A DNA stretch of 64,000 nt. Origin: Mesonia oceanica. Lineage in GTDB: Bacteria > Bacteroidota > Bacteroidia > Flavobacteriales > Flavobacteriaceae. A model generated the notes under the pieces. It saw nothing but the letters and a program-made list of their open reading frames with translations. It did no database searches and had not been told where the DNA came from. The position numbers and the translations under genes were made by a program. The stretch is taken from positions 124,001 through 188,000 of the forward strand of contig NZ_CABVMM010000007.1 in assembly GCF_902499555.1 (NCBI RefSeq). Direction: 5' to 3'. How positions within the stretch are numbered: the first letter of the stretch is position 1; the number at the start of each line of letters is the position of its first letter. Shown here in pieces: positions 53,632 through 64,000 of this stretch.

Positions 53632-55278
53632 CTACCTATCCTTAAAAATAATATTAAACATTAATATTACCCCACCAAGTGCAGCAAGAAGAAACAAGAT
53701 AATCGCTAAGCCGGGATACCCAAAAATAGTGAAACTGGTAGGAACTTGCATCAGCATAGCTGCTCCGATAATTAAGGAAGCTAGAATTAAGCCCAGTGTA
53801 ATTCTGTTGGCAACTTTTTGAAGGCCTTGCGTGAGTTGTTTTTCATCTAGAACTTCTAAGTTTAGTTTTAGGTCGTTATTCGCTAATAAACTGGAGACTT
53901 TGTTTAATCGGCTTGGGGCTTGCTCAATTAACTTCTTTAAATCAATAAGTACGTGGAAGAAGTTTTCCGGCTTCAATTCCTCCCACATTTTCTTCTGCAT
54001 TAATTTTTTTAGGTGATGTCTAATGGCAGGTTGTAATTCATATTCCGGATCTAATTCAGCAATGATCTGGTCCATGTTCATCAGTACTTTTCCAAGGATA
54101 TTGATTTCCACAGGGATGTGAATTCCGTTTTGAGCTGCTACTTGGTTAATCTGAATAAGCAATCGCCCGGTTTTTAAATCTTTAGCTTTGCTGTTTTCGC
54201 TTTCAAATAATAATCGATTTAAGATATGTTTAAAATGCTCGATATCGGCATCTTTATCTATTTCGCTTATTTGTTGTAAAAGGTCTGCTGTTTTATCGCC
54301 ATCAGTTTTACTGACAGCCATTAAAAGCTGTAAAATGTTTTCTCTTAAAGTTGAAGAAAACCGAGCTGTCATTCCTGCATCGAGTAAGACTAACTCAGAA
54401 TCTTTGTTAAGATGAATATTTCCCGGATGAGGATCTGCGTGTACAAAACCATCTTCTAAGATTTGCTGCAAATAGGCTTCTACCAATTCTTCTACAAGTG
54501 GAGTGTAATTCTCTTCAATTTTTTTGAAGGGAGAAATAGAAGTCACCTTTACACCCTCCATATATTCCATGGTCAATACGCGTTTGGTGGAATAATCTTG
54601 AATGGGCTTGGGGATTCTAATTTTTTTGAAATGTTGCAGGTTCTTACTCAGGATAGTTAAATTCCGGGCTTCTTTTTCATAATCTAATTCTTGTAAAAGA
54701 ATATACCGAAGTTCTTCCAGTACATCATTAAAAGCGTATTGTTTAGCGGTTTTAGAATGTTTAACTGCAAAATCTGCAATTTCTGAAAGCGTATCTAAGT
54801 CTTTTAAAAAGTCTTCTTGAATGTTGGGGCGCTGAATTTTAACCACTACTTTTTTACCTGATCGTAAGCGGGCCATATGCACTTGACCAATGGAAGCACT
54901 GGCTAAAGGTTTTTCGTCAAACTCTTCAAAAGCTTTAGAGATTCGCGTGCCTAATTCTGCTTCAACAATTTCATGCACTTTTTCATAGGGAATGGTAGGC
55001 GCATCATCTTGTAAGCAAGCCAATTCATTTAAATAAGGCTCGGGCAGTAAATCGGGTCGGGTAGAGAGTAATTGGCCTAATTTAATATAGGTAGGCCCCA
55101 TTTTCTTTAAATCTTCTGCTAACTCTTCAGGAGAATGTTCAAAGTGAAAATCTTTCCGACTTTGAGTTTCTTCCATCGCTTGGGAAGAAGTGTATTTTAG
55201 CAGTTCACTATTCCAATACTTCAGCATAAAGCTGAAAAATTTTTGATAGTGTTGAAGTTTTTCAGAAAAGTTGGTCAT
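53632..55278 (-). CDS. AarF/ABC1/UbiB-family atypical kinase
   Basis: This 548-residue UbiB-family protein is tied to quinone synthesis in many bacteria. It has the KxGQ region (PTYIKLGQLLSTRPDLLP), the alanine-rich loop ASASIGQVHMA, the nucleotide lysine in VVVKIQRPNI, and the catalytic GFVHADPHPGN and LLDAGMTA motifs. Two C-terminal membrane helices (GLILASLIIGAAMLM and LAIILFLLAALGGVILM) anchor it. It is convergent with clpX and sits between two minus-strand terminators. No quinone gene adjoins it. Confidence 0.93.
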   Translation of the reverse strand: MTNFSEKLQHYQKFFSFMLKYWNSELLKYTSSQAMEETQSRKDFHFEHSPEELAEDLKKMGPTYIKLGQLLSTRPDLLPEPYLNELACLQDDAPTIPYEKVHEIVEAELGTRISKAFEEFDEKPLASASIGQVHMARLRSGKKVVVKIQRPNIQEDFLKDLDTLSEIADFAVKHSKTAKQYAFNDVLEELRYILLQELDYEKEARNLTILSKNLQHFKKIRIPKPIQDYSTKRVLTMEYMEGVKVTSISPFKKIEENYTPLVEELVEAYLQQILEDGFVHADPHPGNIHLNKDSELVLLDAGMTARFSSTLRENILQLLMAVSKTDGDKTADLLQQISEIDKDADIEHFKHILNRLLFESENSKAKDLKTGRLLIQINQVAAQNGIHIPVEINILGKVLMNMDQIIAELDPEYELQPAIRHHLKKLMQKKMWEELKPENFFHVLIDLKKLIEQAPSRLNKVSSLLANNDLKLNLEVLDEKQLTQGLQKVANRITLGLILASLIIGAAMLMQVPTSFTIFGYPGLAIILFLLAALGGVILMFNIIFKDR

Positions 55279-55281
55279 TCC

Positions 55282-55316
55282 CTAGTTTTTTCTAAAAGTA
55301 GTTATTTAAAAACTAG
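55282..55316. repeat. Inverted repeat in the aarF leader
   Basis: CTAGTTTTT (55282-55290) is mirrored by AAAAACTAG (55308-55316) with 17 bases between. It lies directly upstream of the aarF ATG (minus strand) and could be a regulator site or an RNA hairpin. Confidence 0.4.
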
Positions 55317-55340
55317 GCTTGCTGTTTGTAAACTATATTT

Positions 55341-55377
55341 TAACAAAAGAAAACCCTGCTGTATTTCAGCAGGGTTT
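55341..55377 (-). terminator. Intrinsic terminator after groL
   Basis: The 11-base perfect stem (AAACCCTGCTG with CAGCAGGGTTT, 55351-55361 and 55367-55377) has a five-base loop. Read on the minus strand it is followed by TTCTTTTGTTA (55350-55340), so it ends groL transcription. Confidence 0.88.
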
Positions 55378-55398
55378 GTAAATTTAAGATGCTTGATC

Positions 55399-57057
<1,659 letters not shown>

Positions 57058-57093
57058 TTAATTCTTACTTGAATTTTTGTGAATTGAGATTAA

Positions 57094-57369
57094 TTAAAGA
57101 ATACCTAAGATTTCGCTTTCTTTCATAATAAGGTAATCTTTACCTTCTAATTTAAGCTCGGTACCAGAAAATTTACCGTAAAGAACTTGATCTCCTTCTT
57201 TTACGGTCATATCGTAATCTTTAGTACCATTACCTACGGCTACTACTTTCCCATGTTGAGGTTTCTCTTTTGCAGAATCCGGAATGTAAATACCAGAAGC
57301 GGTTTTAGTTTCTGCCTCTACCGGCTCTACTACAACTCTATCGGCTAGAGGTTTAAATTTTAATCCCAT
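57094..57369 (-). CDS. groS: Co-chaperonin GroES
   Basis: GroES (91 residues) caps the GroEL chamber. It has the N-terminal [17 protein letters not shown], the mobile loop [18 protein letters not shown] and the C-terminal [14 protein letters not shown]. It starts the groS-groL unit. About 150 bases separate its start from secG. They hold the secG terminator and a near-match -7 box (TAATTTTC, one base off). Confidence 0.97.
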   Translation of the reverse strand: MGLKFKPLADRVVVEPVEAETKTASGIYIPDSAKEKPQHGKVVAVGNGTKDYDMTVKEGDQVLYGKFSGTELKLEGKDYLIMKESEILGIL

Positions 57370-57456
57370 ATTGTTAAATATTTTAGTTAATATATTTTGA
57401 TTGTTTGGCTTTAGATGATTCGAAAATTATGCCAATAGAAGTTTGCTGCCAGAAGG

Positions 57457-57497
57457 CAAAAAAAAATGCCAACTTGTCATTGACAGTTGGCATTTTT
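57457..57497 (-). terminator. Terminator between secG and groS
   Basis: A nine-base stem ATGCCAACT with AGTTGGCAT (57466-57474 and 57484-57492) is flanked by a run of A on one side and T on the other. It ends the miaB-secG transcript on the minus strand, with a tail of Ts from the A run at 57458-57466. Confidence 0.88.
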
Positions 57498-57520
57498 TAT
57501 GAAATTGTAAATATACTCTC

Positions 57521-57883
57521 TTACTCTTCTGAATTGTTTTCCGTTTGTGGAGTTACCGGAGCTTGATCTGTAGCAGGAATTTCTGTTGCTGGTTGAGCTG
57601 CCGGAGCTTCATCACCACCAATAATTCTAGAGCCACTAGCACCGCTCGTATCCATAATGGCAACATTAGATAATAAGATAAGTACTAAAAGAACAGTAGC
57701 TAATGTCCAAGTACTTTTATCTAAAAAGTCGGTTGTTTTCTTCACACCTCCTAGTTGTTGAGTGCCACCTCCTCCAAACGAAGAAGATAAACCACCTCCT
57801 TTAGGGTTTTGAACCATAATAACAACTATTAGTAAAAATGCTACGATAACGATTAAAGCTAAAAATATTGTAAACGTACTCAT
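57521..57883 (-). CDS. secG: Protein-export membrane protein SecG
   Basis: SecG (120 residues) assists the SecYE channel. It has two membrane helices, TIFLALIVIVAFLLIVVIMV and TLATVLLVLILLSNVAIM, around the conserved loop QNPKGGGLSSSFGGGGTQQ. A Pro/Ala/Glu-rich tail of about 35 residues is typical of Bacteroidota SecG. It overlaps the preceding TPR-like gene by four bases and closes the miaB operon. Confidence 0.95.
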   Translation of the reverse strand: MSTFTIFLALIVIVAFLLIVVIMVQNPKGGGLSSSFGGGGTQQLGGVKKTTDFLDKSTWTLATVLLVLILLSNVAIMDTSGASGSRIIGGDEAPAAQPATEIPATDQAPVTPQTENNSEE

Positions 57884-58704
57884 TGTGTTTTATTTTCTTG
57901 TAAATTTTTAATCTCCTCAATTCGGTCTGCAAATAAACCACTTTTTTCGGGATTTTTCAAAATTAAAATTTTATATGCTTGAATTGCTTTGGAATAGTTT
58001 TTTTGTTCTAGGTAAACACGCGCCAAAGTTTCTGTCATTAATTGATTGCTAGGGCCTTTGTCTGCTAGCTTTAGCTCTTTAGGGCTATTTTCTTTCTTCG
58101 GAACAATTTTAGGATTATTGGCTATAAAATTATCTATTAATTCAAATTTTTTAGAAACTTCTTGATCTTGATTTTCAGAAGAATTCTCTTCTTTGCGTTC
58201 TATTTTCTTAGCACTGGTGAGTTTTAACCATTCTGAAAAAGAATGCGATTCTTTTTTATTGAAATCCAGCGGTTGGCCAATTTCCAGTTGGTCTGGTTCC
58301 TTTTTTTCTTTTGGTGGAGCTTTTTTCTTTTCTGAAGCTTTAAAAAGGTCAGGGTCTAATACCTGATTGGCTTCAGAAATGTTCATTTTAACTGCTTCGT
58401 CAAAAGTTTCCTGTTGCTCTTCTTTGGCACTTCTATTTTTTATTACTGCGGAAATTTGGTGCTGATTGAAATGCTCGGAAGTAATAAAATCGAATAAAAT
58501 TCTCCTGTCCGTAGTATATGCTGCGGTTTTTCTTAATTCAGCATTATAAGAGAAATGATGGTTTTGTTTAAGCCCTTTTAAAAGAAGTGCTCTCGCTGCT
58601 TGAAAATACGGGTATTCTTCAACAATAGCTTCCAATTGGTGAGTCTGCGATTGGGTAAGCGCAGTTTCTTCTTCTATGAGTTCTAAAAATTCAGTTGAAG
58701 TCAT
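57880..58704 (-). CDS. TPR-like conserved protein of the lptE-secG operon
   Basis: I recognise no named function. The 274-residue soluble protein begins with a helical segment (HQLEAIVEEYPYFQAARALLLKGL) and ends with one TPR motif (ARVYLEQKNYSKAIQAYKILILKNPEKS). The middle is Lys/Glu-rich and probably disordered. The ATG at 58704 overlaps the lptE stop (TAATG); a TTG at 58710 would add two residues. It is common in this position in flavobacteria, so it may serve envelope biogenesis, but that is inference. Confidence 0.8.
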   Translation of the reverse strand: MTSTEFLELIEEETALTQSQTHQLEAIVEEYPYFQAARALLLKGLKQNHHFSYNAELRKTAAYTTDRRILFDFITSEHFNQHQISAVIKNRSAKEEQQETFDEAVKMNISEANQVLDPDLFKASEKKKAPPKEKKEPDQLEIGQPLDFNKKESHSFSEWLKLTSAKKIERKEENSSENQDQEVSKKFELIDNFIANNPKIVPKKENSPKELKLADKGPSNQLMTETLARVYLEQKNYSKAIQAYKILILKNPEKSGLFADRIEEIKNLQENKTQ

Positions 58705-59225
58705 TACCAATCGGTTAGCGATGCATTAAAAATATCTTGTGTGATTCTTGTGTAAATTTCATCTATGGCTGTTTCTAATTGTGGACCGGTCAATTGTTGT
58801 CCCGCGGGGTAATCATAATAAAACGAAAATTGTTTTTCAAAATCTTTTTCAGGATCTAAATTATTGTAAAACCTTACATTGACTGCAATAGTTAAACGGT
58901 TTTGTGCTGCCCGGTTATCGCTGGTCGCCGTCATGGGAGAAATGTAATACTGGGTAATTTCTCCTTCGTAAATTAAATCTCCACTGGAATTGACCAAACT
59001 TAAACTGGTTTGGTTCTGAATTAAATCTTGAAGCTGAAAGGTGAATGTTCTGTCAATTCCAGGTTCTACCAAATCGGCATTATTTTGAAAGAAATTTACC
59101 TGAAAAGTTTTTGCATTACCAATGTCTGCTCCCGTAAAAGAATAAATTCCGCAACCTTGTAAAGTGGCCGCCATGAAGATAAGCGCAAAAAGGGCTTTGA
59201 GTTGAAAAGATAGGCGTAGCTTCAT
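58704..59225 (-). CDS. lptE: LPS-assembly lipoprotein LptE-like
   Basis: This 173-residue lipoprotein has a lipobox ending LQGC (Cys25) followed by GIYSFTGADIG, the usual start of Bacteroidota LptE. LptE plugs the LptD barrel that delivers lipopolysaccharide to the surface. The body is mixed strand and helix (LVNSSGDLIYEGEITQYYIS). It abuts the sigma-54 activator gene, so the activator and this gene share a transcript. LptD itself is not in the window. Confidence 0.88.
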   Translation of the reverse strand: MKLRLSFQLKALFALIFMAATLQGCGIYSFTGADIGNAKTFQVNFFQNNADLVEPGIDRTFTFQLQDLIQNQTSLSLVNSSGDLIYEGEITQYYISPMTATSDNRAAQNRLTIAVNVRFYNNLDPEKDFEKQFSFYYDYPAGQQLTGPQLETAIDEIYTRITQDIFNASLTDW

Positions 59226-60497
59226 TTATAGATCGTATTGTTTTATTTTTCGGTAAAGGGTACGTTCACTAATTCCTAATTCTTCAGCGGCAGCTTTCCG
59301 TTTTCCGTTATGACGCTCTAAAGATTTTTTAATAAGCTCTATTTCTTTATCCTGAAGTGATAAGGTTTCTTCTTCTTCAATTTCTTCAGCAAAAGAGTAT
59401 TTATCTTCTTGCGGCGTTTGCGACACGGGTGCTTTCTGACTTTTCTCTGGAATCTGAAGTACTTGCATTTGTTCTTCTAAATCTTCTTCATATTGTGCTT
59501 GCTCTTCGTCGTTTCCGTAAATTTTCTGAATTAACCCTTCATTGTCACTTCTTACTTCTTCACTGTTTCCATTTTGCATGAGTTCCATTGTAAGTTTCTT
59601 TAGATCGTTAAGATCATTTTTCATGTCAAAAAGAACTTTGTAAAGAATCTCACGCTCATTGCTGAAGTCACTCTTGCTTTTCTTCTCGTTTACCAATGCC
59701 GGAAGATTGTCGCCTACATTGGGTAAATACGAGCGTAATTTATCTGCGCCAATACTCCTTTCTTGTTCTAGAACTGAAATTTGCTCGGCAATATTGCGTA
59801 ATTGTCTAATATTTCCGCTCCAACGGTATTTCTGAAGTACTTGTACAGCGTTTTCGTCTAACCTGATGGATGGCATTTTATATTTTAGTGCAAAATCTGA
59901 AGCGAATTTCCTGAATAATAGATGAATATCATCATCACGTTCGCGCAATGGTGGAAGGTGAATTTCTACCGTGCTTAATCGGTAGTATAAATCTTCTCTG
60001 AACTTTTCTTTTTTAATAGCTTCAAACATATTCACATTGGTCGCTGCGACAATCCGAACATTGGTTTTTTGTACCTTAGAAGAACCTACTTTAATAAATT
60101 CTCCGTTTTCCAACACACGTAGCAAGCGTACTTGTGTGGTTAATGGTAATTCGCCTACTTCATCTAAAAAAATGGTGCCGCCGTCAGCTTCTTCAAAATA
60201 ACCATTTCGGGTTTGTGTAGCTCCGGTAAAGGCTCCTTTTTCGTGACCAAAAAGTTCACTATCTATCGTTCCTTCAGGAATCGCACCGCAGTTAACCGCA
60301 ATATATTTTCCGTGTTTACGATGGGATAGGGAATGTATTATTTTAGGAATACTTTCTTTACCAACTCCACTTTCTCCGGTGACTAAAACGGAAATATCGG
60401 TAGGAGCTACTTGGATCGCTTTTTCGACGGCTCGGTTAAGACCTTTGTCATTACCGATAATGCCAAAGCGTTGTTTTGTTGCTTGAACTGATTCCAT
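59226..60497 (-). CDS. Sigma-54-dependent transcriptional activator without receiver domain
   Basis: This 423-residue AAA+ activator has Walker A GESGVGKE (41-48), the sigma-54 contact loop GAFTGA (88-93) and Walker B GGTIFLDEVGEL (about 107-117). A C-terminal Fis-type helix-turn-helix (about 378-423, KRKAAAEELGISERTLYRKI) follows a long acidic linker. There is no N-terminal receiver or GAF domain, so its signal input is unknown. It lies between miaB and lptE in one operon, suggesting a link to envelope control. Confidence 0.93.
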   Translation of the reverse strand: MESVQATKQRFGIIGNDKGLNRAVEKAIQVAPTDISVLVTGESGVGKESIPKIIHSLSHRKHGKYIAVNCGAIPEGTIDSELFGHEKGAFTGATQTRNGYFEEADGGTIFLDEVGELPLTTQVRLLRVLENGEFIKVGSSKVQKTNVRIVAATNVNMFEAIKKEKFREDLYYRLSTVEIHLPPLRERDDDIHLLFRKFASDFALKYKMPSIRLDENAVQVLQKYRWSGNIRQLRNIAEQISVLEQERSIGADKLRSYLPNVGDNLPALVNEKKSKSDFSNEREILYKVLFDMKNDLNDLKKLTMELMQNGNSEEVRSDNEGLIQKIYGNDEEQAQYEEDLEEQMQVLQIPEKSQKAPVSQTPQEDKYSFAEEIEEEETLSLQDKEIELIKKSLERHNGKRKAAAEELGISERTLYRKIKQYDL

Positions 60498-60500
60498 TTG

Positions 60501-61946
60501 TTAGTTGTTATCTGAATAGCCTACAGGTTCGCCAATTAATGTTGCTGTTGTACAGTCAAGAATTTTTACGTTTACAAAATCACCCACTTTGTAATGCTCT
60601 TTTGGGAAAACAACCATCGTATTTTGGGTATTTCGACCGCTCCAGTGTAAATCAGATTTTTTAGATTCTTTTTCAATGAGTACTTCTTCTACTTTTCCTA
60701 AATGTTGTTGGGTACGGTAGTGAGAATGTTTTTGTTGAAGATCAATTACTTCTTGCAAACGCCTTTTCTTTACTTTTTCCGGAATATCATCTTCAAACTT
60801 TCTACCAGCCATGGTTCCGGGCCTTTCAGAATAAGCAAACATAAATCCGAAATCGTATTTTACATATTCCATTAACGAGAGGGTGTCTTGGTGATCTTCT
60901 TCCGTTTCTGTTGGAAAACCGGTGATCATATCTTGAGAAATGGCACAATCAGGAATGATGTTTCTGATATTATCGATTAGTTCAAAATATTCTTCGCGCG
61001 TATGCAAGCGATTCATTTTCTTTAAAATACGATCACTGCCACTTTGTACCGGTAAGTGAATGTATTTACATATATTTTTATGTTTCGCCATTGCTTCAAT
61101 CACGTCTAAGGTCATGTCTTGCGGATTAGAAGTGGAGAATCGTATGCGCATTTTAGGTTGTGCTTTGGCTACCATATCAAGCAGTCCGGCAAAATTTACT
61201 GAAGTTGCTTTTTGCATTTCAGAAGCTTTAACAAAATCTTTTTTGAGTCCGCCACCATACCATAAGTAACTATCTACATTCTGACCTAAAAGCGTAATTT
61301 CTTTAAACCCTTTTTCAGCTAAATCGTTCACTTCTTCTAAGATACTTTGCGGGTTTCGGCTACGTTCTCTTCCGCGGGTAAAAGGTACCACGCAAAACGT
61401 ACACATATTATCGCAACCTCGAGTAATCGATACAAAAGCGGAAACACCATTGGTTTGTAAACGTACCGGAGAAATATCTCCATAAGTTTCTTCTTTAGAA
61501 AGAATCACATTTACCGCATTTCTCCCTTCTTCAACTTCATCAATTAAATTGGGTAAATCTTTATAGGCATCGGGACCAACAACAAGGTCTACGATTTTTT
61601 CTTCTTCTAAGAATTTTTCCTTTAAGCGTTCTGCCATACAACCTAATACGCCTACTTTCATTTTCGGGTTTTTCCGTTTTACGGCATTGTATTTTTCTAG
61701 ACGTTTTCTAACGGTTTGTTCTGCTTTTTCACGAATAGAGCAGGTGTTCACTAAAACCAAATCTGCATCTTCTAACTGGTCGGTAGTGTTAAACCCTTCT
61801 TTGGCTAAAATGGAAGCGACAATTTCACTATCACTAAAATTCATTTGGCAACCATAGCTCTCGATAAAAAGCTTACGGCCGTTCTCTTTCTTTGGTTCCA
61901 TCACCAATGGGCTTCCTTGTTTTTTTTCGTCAATTACCTTCTCCAT
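60501..61946 (-). CDS. miaB: tRNA-2-methylthio-N6-dimethylallyladenosine synthase MiaB
   Basis: MiaB adds a methylthio group to i6A at tRNA position 37. The 481-residue radical SAM enzyme has the N-terminal cluster cysteines 33 ([11 protein letters not shown]), 69 and 103 ([10 protein letters not shown]), the SAM cluster [10 protein letters not shown] (Cys178, 182, 185) and a C-terminal TRAM domain. The N-terminus carries about 25 extra residues, as in other Bacteroidota. It begins the operon to secG, with a good promoter upstream and the next gene three bases on. Confidence 0.97.
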   Translation of the reverse strand: MEKVIDEKKQGSPLVMEPKKENGRKLFIESYGCQMNFSDSEIVASILAKEGFNTTDQLEDADLVLVNTCSIREKAEQTVRKRLEKYNAVKRKNPKMKVGVLGCMAERLKEKFLEEEKIVDLVVGPDAYKDLPNLIDEVEEGRNAVNVILSKEETYGDISPVRLQTNGVSAFVSITRGCDNMCTFCVVPFTRGRERSRNPQSILEEVNDLAEKGFKEITLLGQNVDSYLWYGGGLKKDFVKASEMQKATSVNFAGLLDMVAKAQPKMRIRFSTSNPQDMTLDVIEAMAKHKNICKYIHLPVQSGSDRILKKMNRLHTREEYFELIDNIRNIIPDCAISQDMITGFPTETEEDHQDTLSLMEYVKYDFGFMFAYSERPGTMAGRKFEDDIPEKVKKRRLQEVIDLQQKHSHYRTQQHLGKVEEVLIEKESKKSDLHWSGRNTQNTMVVFPKEHYKVGDFVNVKILDCTTATLIGEPVGYSDNN

Positions 61947-61976
61947 AAATCAAGGTTCTTATTAAAAGTTGAGCGG

Positions 61977-62008
61977 CAAAGATACAGTTAAATACAAATT
62001 CTGACAAA
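61977..62008 (-). promoter_or_regulatory. Bacteroidota-type promoter for the miaB-secG operon
   Basis: On the minus strand TTTG (62008-62005) and TATCTTTG (61984-61977) are separated by 20 bases, an essentially perfect -33/-7 pair. The box ends 30 bases before the miaB ATG. Confidence 0.82.
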
Positions 62009-62101
62009 CTGACAGCTTTAAGAATTTTTAATTTTTATTACGCAACCTTTCTATTCAACAAGTATCTACAAAGTGTAGCTAATCAATTAATTATAACTTT
62101 A

Positions 62102-63325
62102 ATGAAAAAAATACTTCTACTTTTTGTTTTTGCTGGTCTTTGTTTGGGTTGTGATGATGATAACAATTCAAAGTTAGAGCGGGTGCAAGTAGCCGTTCCG
62201 TTAACCATGTCTTTAGATGAATTGAGGTCGTCTGTTAGTGTAGAGAGTGCTCAATCTATTGAAGAGTCTGGTAAAATTTATACTTATCAAGATTTAATTT
62301 TTATTAATGATAATCTAAAAGGAGTTCACGTAATAGACAATAGTGATCCTTCCAACCCTGTTCAGAAAAACTTTTTGAAAATTCCGCAGAATACCGATGT
62401 TGCTGTTAAAGATAACAAGCTGTATGCGAATAGTGGTCCCGATTTAGTGGTGTTCGATATTAGTAATGTGAATGGAATCCAATATGAAACAAGGATGGAA
62501 CATGTTTTTCCGAATTACTATCCACCGGTTATGGAGGAAGCCGATTATGTAGATTATCCTGAAATTGATTTTGCTTCTGAAATTATTATAGGTTATGAAG
62601 TGAAGACGGAATTTAGAAAGATCGAAGATGTAAGGGTGTTTGATGGAGTTGAAAATTCAGATGCTTTAAGTGGAAGTGGAACCGGAGGTTCTATGGCGAG
62701 GTTTAAGATTATAAAAGATTATCTCTATAGTGTTACCGAAAACCAAATACATATATTTAATATCTCGACTCCTGAAAACCCGACAGCAGTAAATACTGAA
62801 TATGTAGGTTGGCAAATAGAAACCATTTTTAATCAAGGCGATTACCTGTATTTAGGAAGTGCTGATGGAATGTATATTTATGACATTACAAATGCTACAG
62901 TCCCTACTTATGTTTCGCAAATAAGCCATGTGATGGGTTGTGATCCTGTAGTGGTTCAAGGAGATTTAGCTTATGTGACTATTCGTGGCGGAAATATGTG
63001 CGGTCAAGATTTTAGTCAGCTAGAGATTATCGATGTTTCAGATAAAGCCATGCCGGAGCGTATTGCGGTTTATGAAATGGAAGAACCTTACGGTTTAGGA
63101 ATAAAAGATAATCACTTATTTGTATGTGATGGAAGTGCAGGTTTAAAAGTTTATGACGCTTCAGCTTCACCGGAACTTACGTTAATCGATCGGTTTGAGG
63201 ATATTGAAACTTTTGATGTGATTCCCTTACAAGATGTGTTGTTAATGGTTGGTGGAGAGAAACTTTATCAATATCGTTATACTTCAGAAGGTATTCAATT
63301 ATTAAGTACGTTTAGTTTAAATTAA
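62102..63325 (+). CDS. LVIVD-repeat lipoprotein
   Basis: This 407-residue lipoprotein has a lipobox ending CLGC (Cys17) and repeats of the LVIVD type, each with a strand and a D.S.P pattern: VIDNSDPSNP, VFDISNVN, IFNISTPENPTAV, IYDITNATVPTYV, IIDVSDKAMPERI and VYDASASPELTLI. The repeats suggest a beta-propeller at the cell surface or in the periplasm. The ligand is unknown. It stands alone with its own terminator. A TAACTTTA stretch at 62094-62101 resembles a -7 box but touches the ATG. Confidence 0.87.
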   Translation: MKKILLLFVFAGLCLGCDDDNNSKLERVQVAVPLTMSLDELRSSVSVESAQSIEESGKIYTYQDLIFINDNLKGVHVIDNSDPSNPVQKNFLKIPQNTDVAVKDNKLYANSGPDLVVFDISNVNGIQYETRMEHVFPNYYPPVMEEADYVDYPEIDFASEIIIGYEVKTEFRKIEDVRVFDGVENSDALSGSGTGGSMARFKIIKDYLYSVTENQIHIFNISTPENPTAVNTEYVGWQIETIFNQGDYLYLGSADGMYIYDITNATVPTYVSQISHVMGCDPVVVQGDLAYVTIRGGNMCGQDFSQLEIIDVSDKAMPERIAVYEMEEPYGLGIKDNHLFVCDGSAGLKVYDASASPELTLIDRFEDIETFDVIPLQDVLLMVGGEKLYQYRYTSEGIQLLSTFSLN

Positions 63326-63350
63326 GTTGGTTCAATTGCTATGGAAAATT

Positions 63351-63386
63351 GCTCTCTATATTATTTATAGGGGGCTTTTTTGTTTT
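63351..63386 (+). terminator. Intrinsic terminator after the LVIVD lipoprotein
   Basis: GCTCTCTATA (63351-63360) pairs with TATAGGGGGC (63366-63375), using two G-T pairs, around a TTATT loop. TTTTTTGTTTT follows. Confidence 0.8.
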
Positions 63387-63440
63387 AAATAGCTAAAAAG
63401 CCTTTTCTTTGGCGAAAAACTAATTTACACCTCTCTTTGT

Positions 63441-64000
63441 ATGAATTTAACTACGCTTCAACAAAAAATAGAAAAAGCACCTGATTTAGATTTTGGTGAT
63501 ATTTTTAATAATTCTATCGAACTTTTTAAAAAAGTTTGGGTGCAGGGTTTTCTGGTAATTTTACTATCTGCTTTATTAATCGTACCATTGATTTTTGTGT
63601 TGTATTTGCCAATGGTTTCTATTGGGTTAATTAATCCTGAATTTTTTGAAAATAATGCGGAACCTTCAGGGTGGCTTATCATTCCTATGATTGGCTTTTA
63701 TGTAGTATTTCTCATATTTGTTTCAGTAGTTGGTTTTTTAATGCGGGCCGCCTTCTACAGGATTTGTAAAAACAAAGATTTAGAAATTCCTGATGCTGAA
63801 GATTATTTCTATTATTTCAAAAAAGATTATTTAGGTAAGGCGGTTTTGTTAGGTTTAATGACTGCTGGTATTTCAATTGTGGCGTTATTGCTTTGTGGTT
63901 TGCCCATGATTTATGCGGCAATACCTATTAATTTTATTCCGCTGTTTTTTGCTTTCAATCCAGAGTTAACTGCTCAAGAAATCATAAAAGCAAGTTTTAA
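63441..64000 (+). CDS. Polytopic membrane protein, 5' part (3' end outside window)
   Basis: The frame from ATG 63441 is open to the window edge (186 codons) and has no stop. The protein begins NLTTLQQKIEKAPDLDFGDI, then has membrane segments GFLVILLSALLIVPLIFVLY, LIIPMIGFYVVFLIFVSVVGF, LGLMTAGISIVALLLCGL and AIPINFIPLFFAF. It resembles a flavobacterial membrane family that databases sometimes mislabel as beta-carotene monooxygenase; nothing here supports that enzyme. The function is unknown. Confidence 0.82.
   Translation, partial: MNLTTLQQKIEKAPDLDFGDIFNNSIELFKKVWVQGFLVILLSALLIVPLIFVLYLPMVSIGLINPEFFENNAEPSGWLIIPMIGFYVVFLIFVSVVGFLMRAAFYRICKNKDLEIPDAEDYFYYFKKDYLGKAVLLGLMTAGISIVALLLCGLPMIYAAIPINFIPLFFAFNPELTAQEIIKASF

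Noticed and set aside
57370..57460. Possible sigma-54 promoter (TTGGCAT then TTCGA) before groS
   Set aside because: The -12 GC is missing; only the GG part and approximate spacing fit, so I do not claim it. It is a near-match to a -7 box as well (TAATTTTC).
63441..64000. Beta-carotene 15,15'-monooxygenase label for the last gene
   Set aside because: The protein is a set of membrane helices without the iron-binding histidines of that enzyme; the label appears to be a propagated misannotation.

Overview
This window is a stretch of a Flavobacteriaceae (phylum Bacteroidota) chromosome. The evidence is AT-rich DNA, repeated matches to the Bacteroidota promoter box TAnnTTTG, the type IX secretion translocon SprA, a PorP/SprF-type protein, a RemB-like gliding protein, and a PiT permease with a PhoU-like tail. 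Genus cannot be fixed from sequence alone. Genes are tightly packed and almost all core. I see no rRNA, tRNA, CRISPR array, prophage, insertion sequence or classical defence island.

Layout. 1-4431: the 3' end of a cytochrome P450, then queG, maeB and ruvA. 4436-16326: a motility and secretion block with sprA, gcvH, a VanZ-like gene, two tonB genes and a RemB-like outer-membrane protein. 16430-21508: a respiratory block with ctaB, two oxidase subunit III-type genes, subunit IV, a cysteine-free thioredoxin-like protein, SCO, DUF420 and a small CxxC membrane protein. 21612-28733: a tripartite ABC efflux operon with separate ATPase, two MacB-type permeases, two HlyD-type adaptors and a TolC-type channel. 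28740-32373: tsaB facing mscS and a DUF255 protein. 32522-37017: PiT permease, NfuA-like protein and PorP/SprF.

37014-44986 (minus strand): an envelope operon running CBS protein, nadK, DUF6089, uppS, bamA, two ompH genes and murI. 45069-49909: pdxJ, an esterase, a FadL-type porin with a GDSL lipoprotein, and a small membrane protein. 49979-53330: tig, clpP and clpX. 53331-53631 is the only long gene-free stretch; it holds the clpX terminator and a decayed intergenic repeat. 53632-61946 (minus strand): aarF, groS-groL, and the operon miaB, sigma-54 activator, lptE, TPR-like gene, secG. 62102-64000: an LVIVD-repeat lipoprotein and the start of an unfinished membrane-protein gene.

I found no clear new defence or mobile system. 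The most interesting observations are: one TonB C-terminal-type domain found in three consecutive genes, the last time fused in front of an outer-membrane barrel; an intrinsic terminator for mscS encoded inside tsaB; a terminator hairpin abutting the murI start codon; two gene starts that must be moved because the apparent TTG start lies inside a promoter box; and two uncharacterised proteins in the oxidase-assembly block. Residue numbers, promoters and hairpins were read by eye. Family assignments rest on motif recognition, not on database searches.
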